A stretch of DNA of 64,000 bases, from contig NZ_CP096199.1 in assembly GCF_023195835.1 (NCBI RefSeq), positions 2,907,813-2,971,812 of the forward strand, in the 5' to 3' direction. The notes under the pieces were generated by a model that worked only from the letters and a program-made list of their open reading frames with translations, ran no database searches and was not told where the DNA came from. This document shows, in pieces, positions 1-9,860 of the stretch. The stretch is from Vibrio sinaloensis. Its GTDB lineage: Bacteria > Pseudomonadota > Gammaproteobacteria > Enterobacterales > Vibrionaceae. Each line of letters begins with the position of its first letter. Within the stretch, counting starts at the first letter, position 1. Made by a program: the position numbers and the translations under genes.

Positions 1-66
1 CAATAAGCGGTTTCGTAACTCAAGTAGATGGCTGATCAAAGGCTGTGTCTGCTCAACAGAAGACAT
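1..66 (-). CDS. tatC: Sec-independent translocase subunit TatC (5' end only)
   Basis: Only the first 22 codons lie in the window, starting at the ATG complementary to 64-66. They read MSSVEQTQPLISHLLELRNR and onward, which is the conserved cytoplasmic N-terminus of TatC just before its first membrane helix. TatC is the multi-spanning receptor for twin-arginine signal peptides in the inner membrane. It starts 62 bases after the tatB stop on the same strand, giving the usual tatA-tatB-tatC order. The rest runs off the left edge, so nothing can be said about completeness. Confidence 0.93.
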   Translation of the reverse strand, partial: MSSVEQTQPLISHLLELRNRLL

Positions 67-128
67 GTAAACCTCTATTCTAGAAGATCAAAAAGGAGCT
101 ACCGATGTGCAGCTCCTCCTAAACGAGA

Positions 129-560
129 CTATTCGGCTTTTTTATCAGCCTGCGGGGCTGACTGAGTGTTTATACTCTCAACAGCGCCCACGGAATCATT
201 GGCATTTGAAGTCGACTCAACCGTTTCGTTGGCCTCCTCAGCACTGTTCGTCGGCGTATCACTTTTATTCGCGTAAGGACGCTGAACATCTTGCGCAGCT
301 TGCTTGAGCTGTTCCACTGAAGAACGAAGCTCAGGAGATAAATCTTCCATCCCCATTTGCTCAGCTTTACGCAAATTATCCTGCAGCTCTTGTACCTTTA
401 GCTCGTGTGAAAGCTCATCTTTGACACTGTTTGCCATATTCTTAGCGGCGCCAATAAACTTAGAGACACTGCGAATAGCATGAGGCAAACGCTCAGGGCC
501 AAGGACCACTAGCCCGACGACAGAGATCAATACCAGTTCCCAAAAACCGATATCAAACAC
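129..560 (-). CDS. tatB: Sec-independent translocase subunit TatB
   Basis: TatB forms the substrate-receptor complex with TatC for export of folded twin-arginine proteins. The 143-residue protein starts [20 protein letters not shown], the single N-terminal membrane helix of the family. The hinge motif [11 protein letters not shown] follows, then an amphipathic helix and a long polar tail rich in Ala, Glu, Asn and Ser that is typically poorly conserved. It begins 3 bases after the tatA stop, so the two genes are surely co-transcribed and probably translationally coupled. The F-D-I/GPERLP combination separates it from TatA. Confidence 0.97.
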   Translation of the reverse strand: MFDIGFWELVLISVVGLVVLGPERLPHAIRSVSKFIGAAKNMANSVKDELSHELKVQELQDNLRKAEQMGMEDLSPELRSSVEQLKQAAQDVQRPYANKSDTPTNSAEEANETVESTSNANDSVGAVESINTQSAPQADKKAE

Positions 561-563
561 AAT

Positions 564-806
564 CTATGCCTGCTCTTTGTCTTTCTTAGTTTCAGCAGTG
601 GCGTCCGTTTTCTGCTGCTCTACCGCTTTTGGCTCAAAGTCTGCGTCTTTCTTGTCTTTGTCCGACTCATCTTCGCTCATGGCTTTCTTAAAGCCTTTAA
701 CAGCACCACCTAGATCGCCACCAATGCCACGCAGCTTTTTCGTACCAAACAGCAGCACAACAATCACGGCAATAATCAAGAGTTGCCAAATACTAATACC
801 ACCCAT
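564..806 (-). CDS. tatA: Sec-independent translocase subunit TatA
   Basis: TatA is the pore-forming subunit that oligomerises on the TatBC-substrate complex. The 80-residue protein begins [20 protein letters not shown], one membrane helix, followed by the [20 protein letters not shown] hinge and amphipathic helix, then a charged tail dominated by Lys, Asp and Glu. The length is normal for TatA. An AGG-rich stretch precedes the start (complement of 'acctcgg' near 813). It follows ubiB by about 50 bases on the same strand, the arrangement seen in many gammaproteobacteria where the ubi and tat genes are adjacent. Confidence 0.97.
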   Translation of the reverse strand: MGGISIWQLLIIAVIVVLLFGTKKLRGIGGDLGGAVKGFKKAMSEDESDKDKKDADFEPKAVEQQKTDATAETKKDKEQA

Positions 807-856
807 TCTTTTTACCTCGGGTCTTATTAAACAAATTTATTTCAAGAGTTTAACGC

Positions 857-2491
857 CTATTGGCGGTAAGCTCGCCAACTAAGCAACCAAAATGTGACCC
901 CGCCGAAAGCGCTCGCCAACGAAAGTTGCTCATAGGTGCTGTTGACCAATATTGCCGAGCATACGACTAATGTGGCCCCGACACCAAATAAAAATTTCCC
1001 GGTCGCCTGCTGCCGCTTGGTCGAGCGATAGCCTTGATAAAGCTGATCAATGCGTTGGTTCATCATTTTACCCTGACGCAGACTGTCGTACAGCAACTCA
1101 GGAAGCTCAGGAAGTTTCTCGGCCCAAAAGGGTGCTCGATCTTTCACTGCATTGATGACGGCCTTTGGCCCCACTTGATTCATCATCCACTCTTCAAGGA
1201 ATGGCTTAGCGGTTTCCCACAAGTCTAATTGCGGATACAACTGACGACCTAGCCCTTCGACATAGAGTAAAGTTTTTTGCAGCAACACTAACTGCGGCTG
1301 CACTTCCATATTAAAGCGACGCGCGGTATTGAATAAGTTCAGTAACACGTGACCGAATGAAATTTCGCAAAGCGGCTTAGCAAAAATCGGCTCACAAACA
1401 ATACGGATTGCGAACTCAAATTCATCCACATTGGTTTCACGTGGAACCCAGCCAGATTCAACATGCAATTCCGCCACCCGGCGGTAATCTCGGTTGAAGA
1501 AGGCTAAAAAGTTTTCTGCCAAATAGCGCTTATCTTCACTGTTTAGGGTGCCGACAATACCGCAATCCAAGCCAATCCAGCGCGGATTTTCTGGGTGCTG
1601 TGGCTCAACAAACACATTGCCCGGGTGCATATCGGCATGAAAAAAGCTGTCGCGGAATACCTGAGTGAAAAATACACTCACGCCACGTTCAGCCAAGAGT
1701 TTCATGTTGGTGCCGTTAGCCACCAGCCCCTCGATGTCAGAAACTTGGATGCCATATATTCGCTCAGAAACCATGACAGTTTTATTACTGAAATCGGTAA
1801 TCACTTCCGGAACATACAGTTCCTCGCTGCCTTCGAAGTTGCGTCTTAGCTGAATCGCATTGGCCGCTTCACGCCTTAAGTCGAGTTCATCAAGCAGTGT
1901 TTTTTCATACTCTCTCACCACCTCAACCGGCTTTAGGCGACGGGCTTCAGGTAGCGCTTTGGCAACAATACGCGCCATTCGGTACATCAACTTAAGGTCG
2001 GCATCGATCACCGGACGAATATCGGGACGAATAACCTTTAACACCACTTCTTGGTTGGTCGATTTAAGTCGAGCGGTGTGCACTTGCGCTATCGAAGCGG
2101 AGGCCAGTGGCTCAATATCAAAGTCATCAAACCAGGTTTCTAATGGTCCGCCTAGCGCTTGTTCGATCTGCTGTTTGGCCAGTTGGCCATCGAAAGGCGA
2201 CACCTGATCTTGCAATAGCGCCAGCGGATCAGCGATGTGCTCTGGAAATAGATCGCGGCGCGTCGACATCATCTGACCAAACTTAATCCATACCGGACCA
2301 AGCTCCTGCAAGGCTAAGCGCAGGCGATCCCCTAGCGGCTTGTCCGCGTGTTTATTGCGAATCCAAAACAGGCTTTTTCGCGCCAATAGTGGCGCTTTGG
2401 TCAGTTGGTGAGTAGGCAGCAGTTCATCAAGGCCATACTCTAATTGCACGCGAATAATATGATAGAGACGACGCAATTCGGTTAATGTCAT
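857..2491 (-). CDS. ubiB: Ubiquinone biosynthesis protein UbiB (atypical kinase-like ATPase)
   Basis: UbiB is a membrane-anchored member of the ABC1/ADCK/COQ8 family needed for ubiquinone production, thought to help extract or present lipid intermediates rather than to phosphorylate proteins. The 544-residue product shows the family hallmarks: the KFGQ motif at residues 70-73, an alanine-rich ATP loop SASIAQ near 131-136, HADMHPGN in the catalytic loop and a DCG metal-binding motif. Two hydrophobic helices close the C-terminus (about residues 498-540), matching the membrane anchor. It overlaps the end of ubiJ by 4 bases and belongs to a ubiE-ubiJ-ubiB cluster. Confidence 0.97.
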   Translation of the reverse strand: MTLTELRRLYHIIRVQLEYGLDELLPTHQLTKAPLLARKSLFWIRNKHADKPLGDRLRLALQELGPVWIKFGQMMSTRRDLFPEHIADPLALLQDQVSPFDGQLAKQQIEQALGGPLETWFDDFDIEPLASASIAQVHTARLKSTNQEVVLKVIRPDIRPVIDADLKLMYRMARIVAKALPEARRLKPVEVVREYEKTLLDELDLRREAANAIQLRRNFEGSEELYVPEVITDFSNKTVMVSERIYGIQVSDIEGLVANGTNMKLLAERGVSVFFTQVFRDSFFHADMHPGNVFVEPQHPENPRWIGLDCGIVGTLNSEDKRYLAENFLAFFNRDYRRVAELHVESGWVPRETNVDEFEFAIRIVCEPIFAKPLCEISFGHVLLNLFNTARRFNMEVQPQLVLLQKTLLYVEGLGRQLYPQLDLWETAKPFLEEWMMNQVGPKAVINAVKDRAPFWAEKLPELPELLYDSLRQGKMMNQRIDQLYQGYRSTKRQQATGKFLFGVGATLVVCSAILVNSTYEQLSLASAFGGVTFWLLSWRAYRQ

Positions 2492-3093
2492 GCGCGCTCC
2501 AGTAACTGATTGAGGCGCGCCTCTACACGTGCGGCTTGGCTTTTCACTTCATCGACTTGATCGCAAAAATAGGCCACTTCGAGTGGTGGAGGTGCCATTC
2601 GCCACTCCTCAGTCACCGCTTGGGCCAAGTGACTTTGCTGCTTACGCCACTCACTTTTCACACCGTCGACCATGGTTTTCGCCCCCTGTACTAGGGTGTG
2701 CGCCACCACATCTCCCGTGGCGCGCGATAACCACTCTTCAATATCCGGTTTACAGTCGCTCATCAGTTGGGAAAACTTCTGCGCCAATTGAATATCCCCC
2801 TCTAACACCAGCTTATCTTGTTTGATTAGCTTGGTAATATTGGATTGATCGCGCAGCTCTGGCAGTACAGAGAGATTCAAGGATAAGTAGCAATCAGGTT
2901 GACCTTCATAGTGGGCCAATACGTCGATTTGCTGACTGAAGATAAAGGTCAGGGTTTTGTTGACCTCTTTGAGATGGACTTGAATCACCTGACCTTTTAA
3001 GCGCGCCAAACGACGTCCCAGCTCTGGGTCGTCTTTGATCAAGGTATTCAAGGTTGTCTCAACAACAGCAGTGACAAGTGGTTCAAACGGCAT
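2488..3093 (-). CDS. ubiJ: Ubiquinone biosynthesis accessory factor UbiJ (SCP2 domain)
   Basis: UbiJ, with UbiK, scaffolds the soluble Ubi complex and binds the lipid intermediates through a sterol-carrier-protein-2 fold. The 201-residue product has an N-terminal SCP2-like region (about 1-115, containing [16 protein letters not shown] and the LEGDIQLAQ segment). The C-terminal half is helical and polar, ending in a heptad-rich helix ([20 protein letters not shown]) suited to coiled-coil pairing with UbiK. The gene sits between ubiE (11-base gap) and ubiB (4-base overlap), the classic location. Assignment rests on domain pattern and context. Confidence 0.95.
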   Translation of the reverse strand: MPFEPLVTAVVETTLNTLIKDDPELGRRLARLKGQVIQVHLKEVNKTLTFIFSQQIDVLAHYEGQPDCYLSLNLSVLPELRDQSNITKLIKQDKLVLEGDIQLAQKFSQLMSDCKPDIEEWLSRATGDVVAHTLVQGAKTMVDGVKSEWRKQQSHLAQAVTEEWRMAPPPLEVAYFCDQVDEVKSQAARVEARLNQLLERA

Positions 3094-3104
3094 AGCAACT
3101 CACC

Positions 3105-3887
3105 TTAGAATTTGTAACCACGGTGCAGCGCAACGATACCACCGGTTAGGTTGTAGTACTTGGTCTGTTCAAAGCCCGCGTCTTCCATCATGCCTTTCAG
3201 CGTTTCTTGATCAGGGTGCATGCGAATAGATTCCGCAAGATAACGGTAGCTTTCTGCATCGTTGGCCACCAACTCACCCATCTTAGGGAGCAAGTGGAAC
3301 GAGTAGGTATCGTAAATCTTCGACAACGGCTCTAGGATTGGCTTGGAGAACTCCAGCACCAGCAAGCGACCACCTGGCTTGAGCACTCGGAACATCGAGC
3401 GCAGCGCTTTATCTTTGTCGGTAACATTGCGCAGACAGAAGCTGATCGTAATCGCATCAAAGTAGTCATCTGGGAACGGAAGTTCCTCAGCGTTGGCCTG
3501 AACGTAGTGCACGTTGCCAACAATGCCATTGTCGCGCAATTTGTCACGACCAACATTGAGCATGGAGTTGTTGATGTCGGCCAAAATGACGTGGCCTTTT
3601 TCTCCGACAATGCGCGAGAATTTTGCGGTTAAGTCTCCGGTACCGCCACCAAGGTCCAAGACGCGTTGACCAGGACGAACACCGCTGCAGTCGATAGTAA
3701 AGCGTTTCCAAAGGCGATGAATGCCTCCCGACATTAAGTCATTCATAATGTCGTACTTAGCCGCCACTGAGTGGAACACTTGGGCAACTTTGGCCACTTT
3801 TTCTTCTTTCGCTACTGTGGTGAAACCAAAATGCGTGGTTTCATTTGATTCTAATGCTGTATTCGATTGCACGCTTGTATCCGTCAT
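3105..3887 (-). CDS. ubiE: Bifunctional ubiquinone/menaquinone C-methyltransferase UbiE
   Basis: UbiE transfers a methyl group from S-adenosylmethionine to the quinone ring in both ubiquinone and menaquinone synthesis. The 260-residue protein carries the SAM-binding motif [13 protein letters not shown], the family signature [18 protein letters not shown] near residues 45-62, a later [13 protein letters not shown] motif and a [13 protein letters not shown] strand. The first 25 or so residues are a polar, variable extension of normal size for this family. It is the first of three ubiquinone genes read on the minus strand, 53 bases after rmuC. Confidence 0.98.
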   Translation of the reverse strand: MTDTSVQSNTALESNETTHFGFTTVAKEEKVAKVAQVFHSVAAKYDIMNDLMSGGIHRLWKRFTIDCSGVRPGQRVLDLGGGTGDLTAKFSRIVGEKGHVILADINNSMLNVGRDKLRDNGIVGNVHYVQANAEELPFPDDYFDAITISFCLRNVTDKDKALRSMFRVLKPGGRLLVLEFSKPILEPLSKIYDTYSFHLLPKMGELVANDAESYRYLAESIRMHPDQETLKGMMEDAGFEQTKYYNLTGGIVALHRGYKF

Positions 3888-3940
3888 GATGATTCCTCTT
3901 CAAGCAGTACGAGAATAACAACGCCCAGTACTGCGGGCGA

Positions 3941-5491
3941 TTAGTTTACTTTATCCTCATCCGTATGTCTTTGGGCGAGCGAGTCATTTTTAACGGTGTG
4001 AGGGTTTTCTGTGAGATGCTCCTGTTGGGCCAACTCCACCAGCGAACTGGTGATAGGCTTTTTCACTTCAACCCCTAGCTGTTTAAAACTCTCTGCCTGG
4101 CGAATCACATTGCCCCGCCCGGTGGCCAACTTGTTCATCGCCCCTTGATAGTTTTGATTGGCCCGATCCAGTGCCCCACCTAGGCTTTCCATATCATCAA
4201 CGAACAGTCGCAGTTTGTCATACAGCTTGCTGGCTCGTTCAGCGATAATTCGAGCGTTTTGGTTTTGCCTGTCATTGCGCCACAGATTATCAATCGTACG
4301 CAGCGCCACCAGCAAGGTAGTCGGACTGACCAAAATAATGTTTTGCTCCATAGCCTCTTTCACTAAGCTCGGATCGGCCTGAATCGCCACCTGGAAAGCC
4401 GGCTCAACCGGTATAAACATCAGCACATAGTCTAAGCTCTGGATTCCTTTGAGTTGATGATAATCTTTTTGTGAAAGGCCTTTGATGTGCGCTCTTAACG
4501 CAAGTAAGTGGTCACTTAGGGCTTTATCTCGTGCGTTATCTGTCTCGGCGTTGAAATAACGTTCGTACGCCACCAGCGCCATTTTTGAGTCGATCACCAC
4601 CTGCTTGTCTTGCGGCAAATGCACAATCACGTCAGGTTGATAACGCTTTCCCGCTTCGTTTTGCAAACTGACTTGGGTTTGATATTCATGGCCTTCACGC
4701 AAACCCGACTCAGCCAATACCCGCGCCAAAACCACTTCACCCCAATTGCCTTGCTGCTTGTTGTCACCTTTCAATGCTTGAGTCAGGTTGAGTGCTTCTT
4801 TGGTCATTTGCTCGTTAAGACGCTGTAAGTTCTTCAATTCATGCACTAAGGTATGGCGCTCTTTGGCCTCTTGATTGAAGCTGTCATTAACCTGTTTCTT
4901 AAACCCTTCAAGCTGCTCACGCAGTGGCGATAGCAAGCCCTCTAAGCTCTGGCGGTTTTGTTGGTCAACTTTAGCGGTTTTCGCCTCAAACAACTGATTG
5001 GCTAAATGCTCAAATTGCTGTTTGAGCCGCTCTTCCGCTTGCTCCAATAATTGCAGCTTCTCTTGATTGGCTTTGTTTTCTTGTTCATGACGTGCCTGCT
5101 GCTCACGCAGTTGTGCCTCTAGTTGAGCTTTTTGCTCACGGACTTGATTCAAGTCATCCGCGTATTGCTGGCGCTCTTGTTTGACCGCATCGAAATAGCG
5201 AAGCTTCTCGAGCACGGCCATCAGTTTTCCGTGTGATTGTTTCAGCTCATAGGCGGCTTTGTCTCGCTCAGCATCCAACTCGTCGAGTTCCTGCTGAGCG
5301 TCTGCTAACTGGGCTTGCAGTTGGTGAATCTGATTATCAGTCAGTTGCTGATTGGCCATTAACTGCTGTTCTAACCGTTGTTGGTCAAAGCGCATCTTCT
5401 GCTTCACCCACCAACCGGCCACGATCGCACTAAACAGGGCTGAAGCTGCACCGCTGGCAATCAGCGCTTGATGCTCAAGAATCCATTGCAT
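3941..5491 (-). CDS. rmuC: DNA recombination protein RmuC
   Basis: RmuC limits inversions at short inverted repeats and has a nuclease-like fold; its exact reaction is not settled. The 516-residue protein starts with a membrane helix (about residues 9-28). A long Gln/Glu-rich coiled coil follows to about residue 240, then the conserved RmuC domain with the stretch GNWGEVVLARVLAESGLREG, the PDVIVHLPQDKQVVIDSKM core (D and the K of DSK resemble the restriction-endonuclease-like site) and QKDYHQLKGI. The C-terminal 45 residues are polar. It is upstream of ubiE on the same strand, as in many enterobacteria and vibrios. Confidence 0.95.
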   Translation of the reverse strand: MQWILEHQALIASGAASALFSAIVAGWWVKQKMRFDQQRLEQQLMANQQLTDNQIHQLQAQLADAQQELDELDAERDKAAYELKQSHGKLMAVLEKLRYFDAVKQERQQYADDLNQVREQKAQLEAQLREQQARHEQENKANQEKLQLLEQAEERLKQQFEHLANQLFEAKTAKVDQQNRQSLEGLLSPLREQLEGFKKQVNDSFNQEAKERHTLVHELKNLQRLNEQMTKEALNLTQALKGDNKQQGNWGEVVLARVLAESGLREGHEYQTQVSLQNEAGKRYQPDVIVHLPQDKQVVIDSKMALVAYERYFNAETDNARDKALSDHLLALRAHIKGLSQKDYHQLKGIQSLDYVLMFIPVEPAFQVAIQADPSLVKEAMEQNIILVSPTTLLVALRTIDNLWRNDRQNQNARIIAERASKLYDKLRLFVDDMESLGGALDRANQNYQGAMNKLATGRGNVIRQAESFKQLGVEVKKPITSSLVELAQQEHLTENPHTVKNDSLAQRHTDEDKVN

Positions 5492-5649
5492 AATAGAGAT
5501 TTAACGATTCAATCAAATAGTGATTCAATGGTATTTGCCTACTGGATAAATGTCCAGTTTGTCGGCTAGATACCGAACCGCTAGACTAGGCGTTTTTATC
5601 GCCGCCGATCGAGCCGAAGATGGTCACGGCAGTTAGGATAAGGAGCATC

Positions 5650-6555
5650 ATGAACGAGCGTCGCGCGTTAGGATTAGGTCTCAGTGCCGTATTACTCTGG
5701 TCGACAGTAGCCACCGCTTTTAAACTGACACTGGCGGAGTTCTCCCCCATCCAGATGTTGACTATTGCCAGCATAGTGTCTGCATTGGCACTGCTGGTCA
5801 TCTGTGCTGTCACGAGTAAGCTGAGTCAATTACCTGCGACGTTCTTATCCAACCCTTGGTATTACCTGCTGCTTGGCATAATCAATCCACTCGCCTACTA
5901 CATCATTCTGTTTAAAGCCTACGACCTACTGCCCGCCTCACAAGCGCAGGCAATTAACTACAGCTGGGCTATCACCTTAACCTTAATGGCGGCGGTGTTT
6001 TTAGGGCAAAAAATTCGCAAGCAGGACTGGTTCGCTTGTACGTTTAGTTATATGGGGGTGATCGTCATCGCCACCAAAGGCGATGTGCTTGGGCTCAACT
6101 TTGACAGCCCGACAGGGGTTGGATTGGCGCTGCTCTCGACCTTACTGTGGGCGGGGTATTGGATCTTAAATGCGAAAAACAAAGCCGACCCTGTGGTTGG
6201 GGTCCTGTTAGGTTTTTTGGTCGCGATTCCATTTGCCATTGGTTTGACCCTATATGAAGGGACAGGTATAAGCCAGATCACGATTCAAGGCTGGCTCGCG
6301 GTCACTTATGTTGGCCTATTTGAAATGGGCGTGACCTTTGTCCTCTGGTTGAGCGCACTCAAGTTAACGGAAAATACCGCGCGCATCAGCAATCTGATTT
6401 TTGCCTCGCCGTTTATCTCATTGATGCTGTTGTCGACCATAATTGGCGAAGAGATCCACCCAGCGACACTGATTGGCTTAGTATTGATTGTGGCCGGGTT
6501 AGCGATCCAACAGATCAAATTTGGCAAAAAAGATCTGAGCAAACAGCCAAGTTGA
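5650..6555 (+). CDS. EamA-family (drug/metabolite transporter superfamily) permease
   Basis: A 301-residue integral membrane protein built from two EamA repeats, about ten hydrophobic helices, as in DMT-superfamily exporters of metabolites or amino acids. The first helix contains GLGLSAVLLWSTVATAFK, the usual EamA opening, and the second repeat starts near residue 150 with SPTGVGLALLSTLLWAGYWI. I chose the ATG at 5650 because AAGGAG lies 5 bases upstream; an in-frame ATG at 5620 lacks a ribosome site. The gene stands alone on the plus strand, convergent with the HDOD gene. The substrate cannot be inferred. Confidence 0.9.
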   Translation: MNERRALGLGLSAVLLWSTVATAFKLTLAEFSPIQMLTIASIVSALALLVICAVTSKLSQLPATFLSNPWYYLLLGIINPLAYYIILFKAYDLLPASQAQAINYSWAITLTLMAAVFLGQKIRKQDWFACTFSYMGVIVIATKGDVLGLNFDSPTGVGLALLSTLLWAGYWILNAKNKADPVVGVLLGFLVAIPFAIGLTLYEGTGISQITIQGWLAVTYVGLFEMGVTFVLWLSALKLTENTARISNLIFASPFISLMLLSTIIGEEIHPATLIGLVLIVAGLAIQQIKFGKKDLSKQPS

Positions 6556-6566
6556 CAGGCTGTTAT

Positions 6567-7391
6567 TCAAAACAACTGGTAAGCCAGCTCGCTGCCTTGG
6601 CCGCGTACCTTATCGATCTTCGTCGCTAATTCGGGGGACACCTGCAGCGCTTGTGCGGCTCGACTATTGGCCAGATAGCGCTGTTTCTCGCGCTCCTCTA
6701 ACATGGTGTCCCAGCGATTGTGGGCATCGCGAGCCAAATAGAGCAGACACGCTAAACGCTTCGACTCCACCGCTTTCGAAGGGTGGTTGACGTTCGCTAT
6801 CGCATCAATCAACTCATTGGGAAACTTCCAGCTTTCGGCCAATACCGCACCGAGCTCTTGCGCATCGACCCCCAGCACCTCTTTTTGCACTTTCGCGGCG
6901 TTTTCACCCGCCCGCACGCGCTGATGAATCGCCAACGCTTTTTCTGGCTCTAAAGTATGAATCATCAACTCGCCAATATTGTGCAAAATGCCGGTAGTAA
7001 AGGCTTCATTCGGGTCCAACTTGATGTCTTTGGCAATCGCACTGGCGATGGTGGCGATTTCAAATGTGCCCGCCCAGTAGTCTTTGATATTGAGGGTTTC
7101 AAGCTTAGGAAAGCTAGAGGCAAGGATCGATGAAGAGATCAGGTTGCGAATGGCGCCAATGCCGATACGAACGATGGCGTCGTTGATGTTAGACACCCCT
7201 TTCACGCCACCAAATTGGGCTGAGTTGGCCATCCTCAACACCCGAGCCAATAACACCTGATCCATCGCCATTTTATGGGCCAACTCGCTAAAATCGACTG
7301 TGTCTCTGTTGACCATTTCTAGCAGTTCTTGCAACACGCTTTCTATGCGCGGTAACTCATTAATCCGCGAGATCAGTGCTTGTTGACTCAT
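6567..7391 (-). CDS. HDOD domain-containing protein
   Basis: HDOD domains are HD-related folds without phosphodiesterase activity, usually signal-transduction or scaffold modules. The 274-residue product (starting MSQQALISRINELPRIESVL) spans a single HDOD domain. It contains ARVLRMANSAQFGG near residue 50, the buried core with IGAIRNLI, and GILHNIGELMIH, which carries the H-N-x-G relic of the HD site. The ATG at 7391 has AAGGAG 8 bases upstream; a longer in-frame start at 7418 has none. It converges with the DMT gene across only 11 bases. No output domain is attached, so its partner is unknown. Confidence 0.88.
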   Translation of the reverse strand: MSQQALISRINELPRIESVLQELLEMVNRDTVDFSELAHKMAMDQVLLARVLRMANSAQFGGVKGVSNINDAIVRIGIGAIRNLISSSILASSFPKLETLNIKDYWAGTFEIATIASAIAKDIKLDPNEAFTTGILHNIGELMIHTLEPEKALAIHQRVRAGENAAKVQKEVLGVDAQELGAVLAESWKFPNELIDAIANVNHPSKAVESKRLACLLYLARDAHNRWDTMLEEREKQRYLANSRAAQALQVSPELATKIDKVRGQGSELAYQLF

Positions 7392-7479
7392 AGAGTTCAC
7401 TCCTTCGATGCCCTTCACCTTTTTATAACGCTAAGTGTAGTACTAATGAGTGAATTCTTATTTGATTCAGCGCGGATTT

Positions 7480-8673
7480 TTACACCCATTGGCCTGCTGC
7501 ATAAGCCGAGCTCCAGCACCATTGAAAGTTGTATCCACCGAGCCATCCTGTCACATCGACAACTTCGCCGATAAAGTACAAGCCCCTGATCTGTTTGCAC
7601 TCCATGCTTTTTGACGATAGGTGATCGGTGTCCACGCCTCCCAAAGTCACTTCTGCGGTGCGATAGCCTTCGGTACCGTTTGGTGTGATCTGCCACTGCT
7701 GCAATTGAGTGGTCACCGCCGCCAATTGTTTGCTGTTTAGCTGCTTTAACGGTTTGTCTTCGAGCAGTTTCAGTTCAATCAATACTTCAACCAAACGCTT
7801 CGGTAACACTTTCGATAAAGTATTCTTTAAACTCTGGTTAGGGTGCTTTTCCAGCGAACGCTGCAGTAACTCATCAAGGTCAACATCCGGCACCAAGTTG
7901 ATCGACACTTTCTGCCCTGCGCGCCAAAAAGATGAGATTTGTAACACTGACGGGCCAGAGAGACCGCGGTGAGTAAACAGCAATGCCTCTTTAAAGACGG
8001 TACCATCTTGGGCAGTGATTTCAGTAGGTACAGCAATTCCTGACAGTTCAGCTAACGCCTGCTTATCTTCTTTATGCAAGGTAAAAGGCACCAGTCCGGC
8101 ACTGGTAGGCACCACACTCAAGCCAAACTGCTCAGCAATCTTGTAGCCAAACGGCGTCGCACCTAACTTAGGCATCGACAATCCGCCGGTCGCGACCACT
8201 AAAGATTGACACTCGATAACGCTGTTGTTGGCATGCAAAGTAAAGCCATGCTCGGTTTTCTCTATCTGGTGCACGTCTTGTTGGTAACGTTGACTGACAG
8301 TGGGTAAATCGCACTCGGTGAGCAACATTTTTACAATGTCTTTTGAGGTGTAATCACCGACACAAAACAGCTGACCGTGGTCGCGCTCTTCAAACTCAAT
8401 CCCATGCTGACTGACCAGCGAGATGAAGTCCCAGTTGGTGTATTGAGACAAAGCCGATTTAACGAAGTGAGGGTTTTGACACAAGTAGTTATTGGCCGAT
8501 ACATCGTAGTTGGTAAAGTTGCAACGTCCACCACCGGCAATCAATATTTTGCGACCCGGCTTTTTAGCATGATCCAAGATTAACGTCTTGCGCCCGCGTT
8601 TGCCCGCTTGTGCTGCGCACATTAACCCTGCCGCACCCGCGCCAATAATGACAACATCAAACTTTTCTGCCAT
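7480..8673 (-). CDS. NAD(P)/FAD-dependent oxidoreductase, YhiN/HI0933 family
   Basis: A 397-residue flavoprotein of the HI0933-like (YhiN/BaiN) family. The N-terminus holds the dinucleotide fold VVIIGAGAAGLMCAAQAGKR, followed by the family motif GRKILIAGGGRCNFTN, which helps hold FAD. The C-terminus has GLYFIGEVVDVTGWLGGYNF and QWCWSSAYAAGQ, the second FAD contact typical of this family. Length is normal. The physiological substrate is not established for the Vibrio protein. It follows uspB after a terminator hairpin; the E. coli homologue yhiN is also close to uspB and uspA. Confidence 0.93.
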   Translation of the reverse strand: MAEKFDVVIIGAGAAGLMCAAQAGKRGRKTLILDHAKKPGRKILIAGGGRCNFTNYDVSANNYLCQNPHFVKSALSQYTNWDFISLVSQHGIEFEERDHGQLFCVGDYTSKDIVKMLLTECDLPTVSQRYQQDVHQIEKTEHGFTLHANNSVIECQSLVVATGGLSMPKLGATPFGYKIAEQFGLSVVPTSAGLVPFTLHKEDKQALAELSGIAVPTEITAQDGTVFKEALLFTHRGLSGPSVLQISSFWRAGQKVSINLVPDVDLDELLQRSLEKHPNQSLKNTLSKVLPKRLVEVLIELKLLEDKPLKQLNSKQLAAVTTQLQQWQITPNGTEGYRTAEVTLGGVDTDHLSSKSMECKQIRGLYFIGEVVDVTGWLGGYNFQWCWSSAYAAGQWV

Positions 8674-8696
8674 GAACTACTACTCTTCAAACCAAT

Positions 8697-8725
8697 AAAA
8701 AAGGATGTGCCTGCGCACATCCTTT
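8697..8725. terminator. Intrinsic terminator between uspB and the yhiN-family gene
   Basis: Perfect stem GGATGTGC/GCACATCC with a 4-base loop, flanked by A-run and T-run, so it can act on the minus strand to end the uspB transcript (a run of U follows the hairpin in that direction). Confidence 0.85.
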
Positions 8726-8781
8726 GCAAAATCGAAAGGCTATTTTAACGGCATTTGGCTAGCTTGCCAATTCGTCTGTGA

Positions 8782-9105
8782 TCAGAGAATAAACGCAGCC
8801 AACATAGTGACACCGAGTAAAGAGGTGGACAAGATGAACAGCTCCCTGACTCGCTCACACTTACCGGTAAAGACCTCATCATGGTGGTGATGATACTCTT
8901 TACTCTTAAGATAGTGGAACAGTCGGACTTGTTTGGTCACATTGCCGTGAGTGGTAAAGAAGCCGTTGCCATCGACTTGTTGGTAAAGCAGCGGATGCGC
9001 TTCTCGCATGATGTAGATTAGAGAACGTAGCGCAGTCAAATAACGCGCCATGTTAACCAGAGTCACCATCATCAGTGTAAATAGAACGGTATCAGCATTG
9101 ATCAT
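8782..9105 (-). CDS. uspB: Universal stress protein B (UspB)
   Basis: A 107-residue inner-membrane protein with one hydrophobic segment at each end (about 4-28 and 88-107) and a hydrophilic centre. The central [19 protein letters not shown] and the [11 protein letters not shown] block match UspB of E. coli closely, as does the length. UspB is a stationary-phase membrane protein linked to ethanol tolerance, and its molecular function is unclear. A run of four histidines (KEYHHHHDE) occurs in the central loop. In E. coli uspB is directly divergent from uspA; here ferritin lies between them. Confidence 0.95.
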   Translation of the reverse strand: MINADTVLFTLMMVTLVNMARYLTALRSLIYIMREAHPLLYQQVDGNGFFTTHGNVTKQVRLFHYLKSKEYHHHHDEVFTGKCERVRELFILSTSLLGVTMLAAFIL

Positions 9106-9177
9106 CTTTTCCTCCCTACATCTTCATTCATGCCCGGAGAAAAAGACGACCTATGTTAGAGCGTCTCGCGCTGAAAA

Positions 9178-9705
9178 TTACTCAGCAGGGGCATCCATAA
9201 TTGAAGATGAACCTTCTTTTGCCAAAGCTGCTAAATCTTTGTCGATAAAGAACAGGGCTTTGCCGTCTTCTCCGACAAGATCTAACTTATCTAAGATCCC
9301 TTTAAATAACTTCTCTTCTTCATGCTGCTCAGCAACGTACCACTGTAAGAAGTTGAATGTTGAATAGTCTTGCGACGTAAACGCTAAGTGAGCCAGCTTG
9401 TTGATTTTGTCGGTAATCATCTGCTCGTGCTCGAAAGTCTCGCGGAACACATCACCCAGACTATTAAACTCGTGTTTAGGCGCGTCAATCGCACCTAGGA
9501 TTGGCATTGCGCCCGTTTCACTCACGTAAGTGAAAAGACGCTGCATATGCTCCATTTCTTCTACGGCGTGTTTGCGTAAAAATTCAGCAGCACCTTCAAA
9601 TCCTTTGTCTTCGCACCAAGCACTCATTTGTAAGTATAGATTGGATGAGAAAAATTCGAGATTAATTTGCTCATTCAATTGTTCGACCATTGCTTGAGAA
9701 AGCAT
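9178..9705 (-). CDS. ftnA: Bacterial non-haem ferritin FtnA
   Basis: Ferritin oxidises ferrous iron and stores it as a mineral core in a 24-mer shell. The 175-residue protein has the four-helix ferritin fold with ferroxidase ligands in view: [12 protein letters not shown] in helix A (Glu) and [10 protein letters not shown] in helix B (E-x-x-H), then EHEQMI in helix C and [10 protein letters not shown] in the next helix. The length and the [18 protein letters not shown] stretch match FtnA rather than bacterioferritin, since no haem-ligand Met is evident. It sits between uspB and the divergent UspA-type gene. Confidence 0.97.
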   Translation of the reverse strand: MLSQAMVEQLNEQINLEFFSSNLYLQMSAWCEDKGFEGAAEFLRKHAVEEMEHMQRLFTYVSETGAMPILGAIDAPKHEFNSLGDVFRETFEHEQMITDKINKLAHLAFTSQDYSTFNFLQWYVAEQHEEEKLFKGILDKLDLVGEDGKALFFIDKDLAALAKEGSSSIMDAPAE

Positions 9706-9860
9706 CTACCACTCCTACTAAGTCTATGAAGTTAAATTGACTATATCATGTTCATCACCATAACACTTTGTATGGCAAATGTGGATCTGAGATCACTTTG
9801 GCAAAATTAATCAATTCAAGGTGCTAATCTGTAATCAGACCCTTACAAGGAGATAGCATT

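Noticed and set aside
1335..1350. CACGTG in ubiB as a parS
   Set aside because: Only the central hexamer is shared; neither arm matches.
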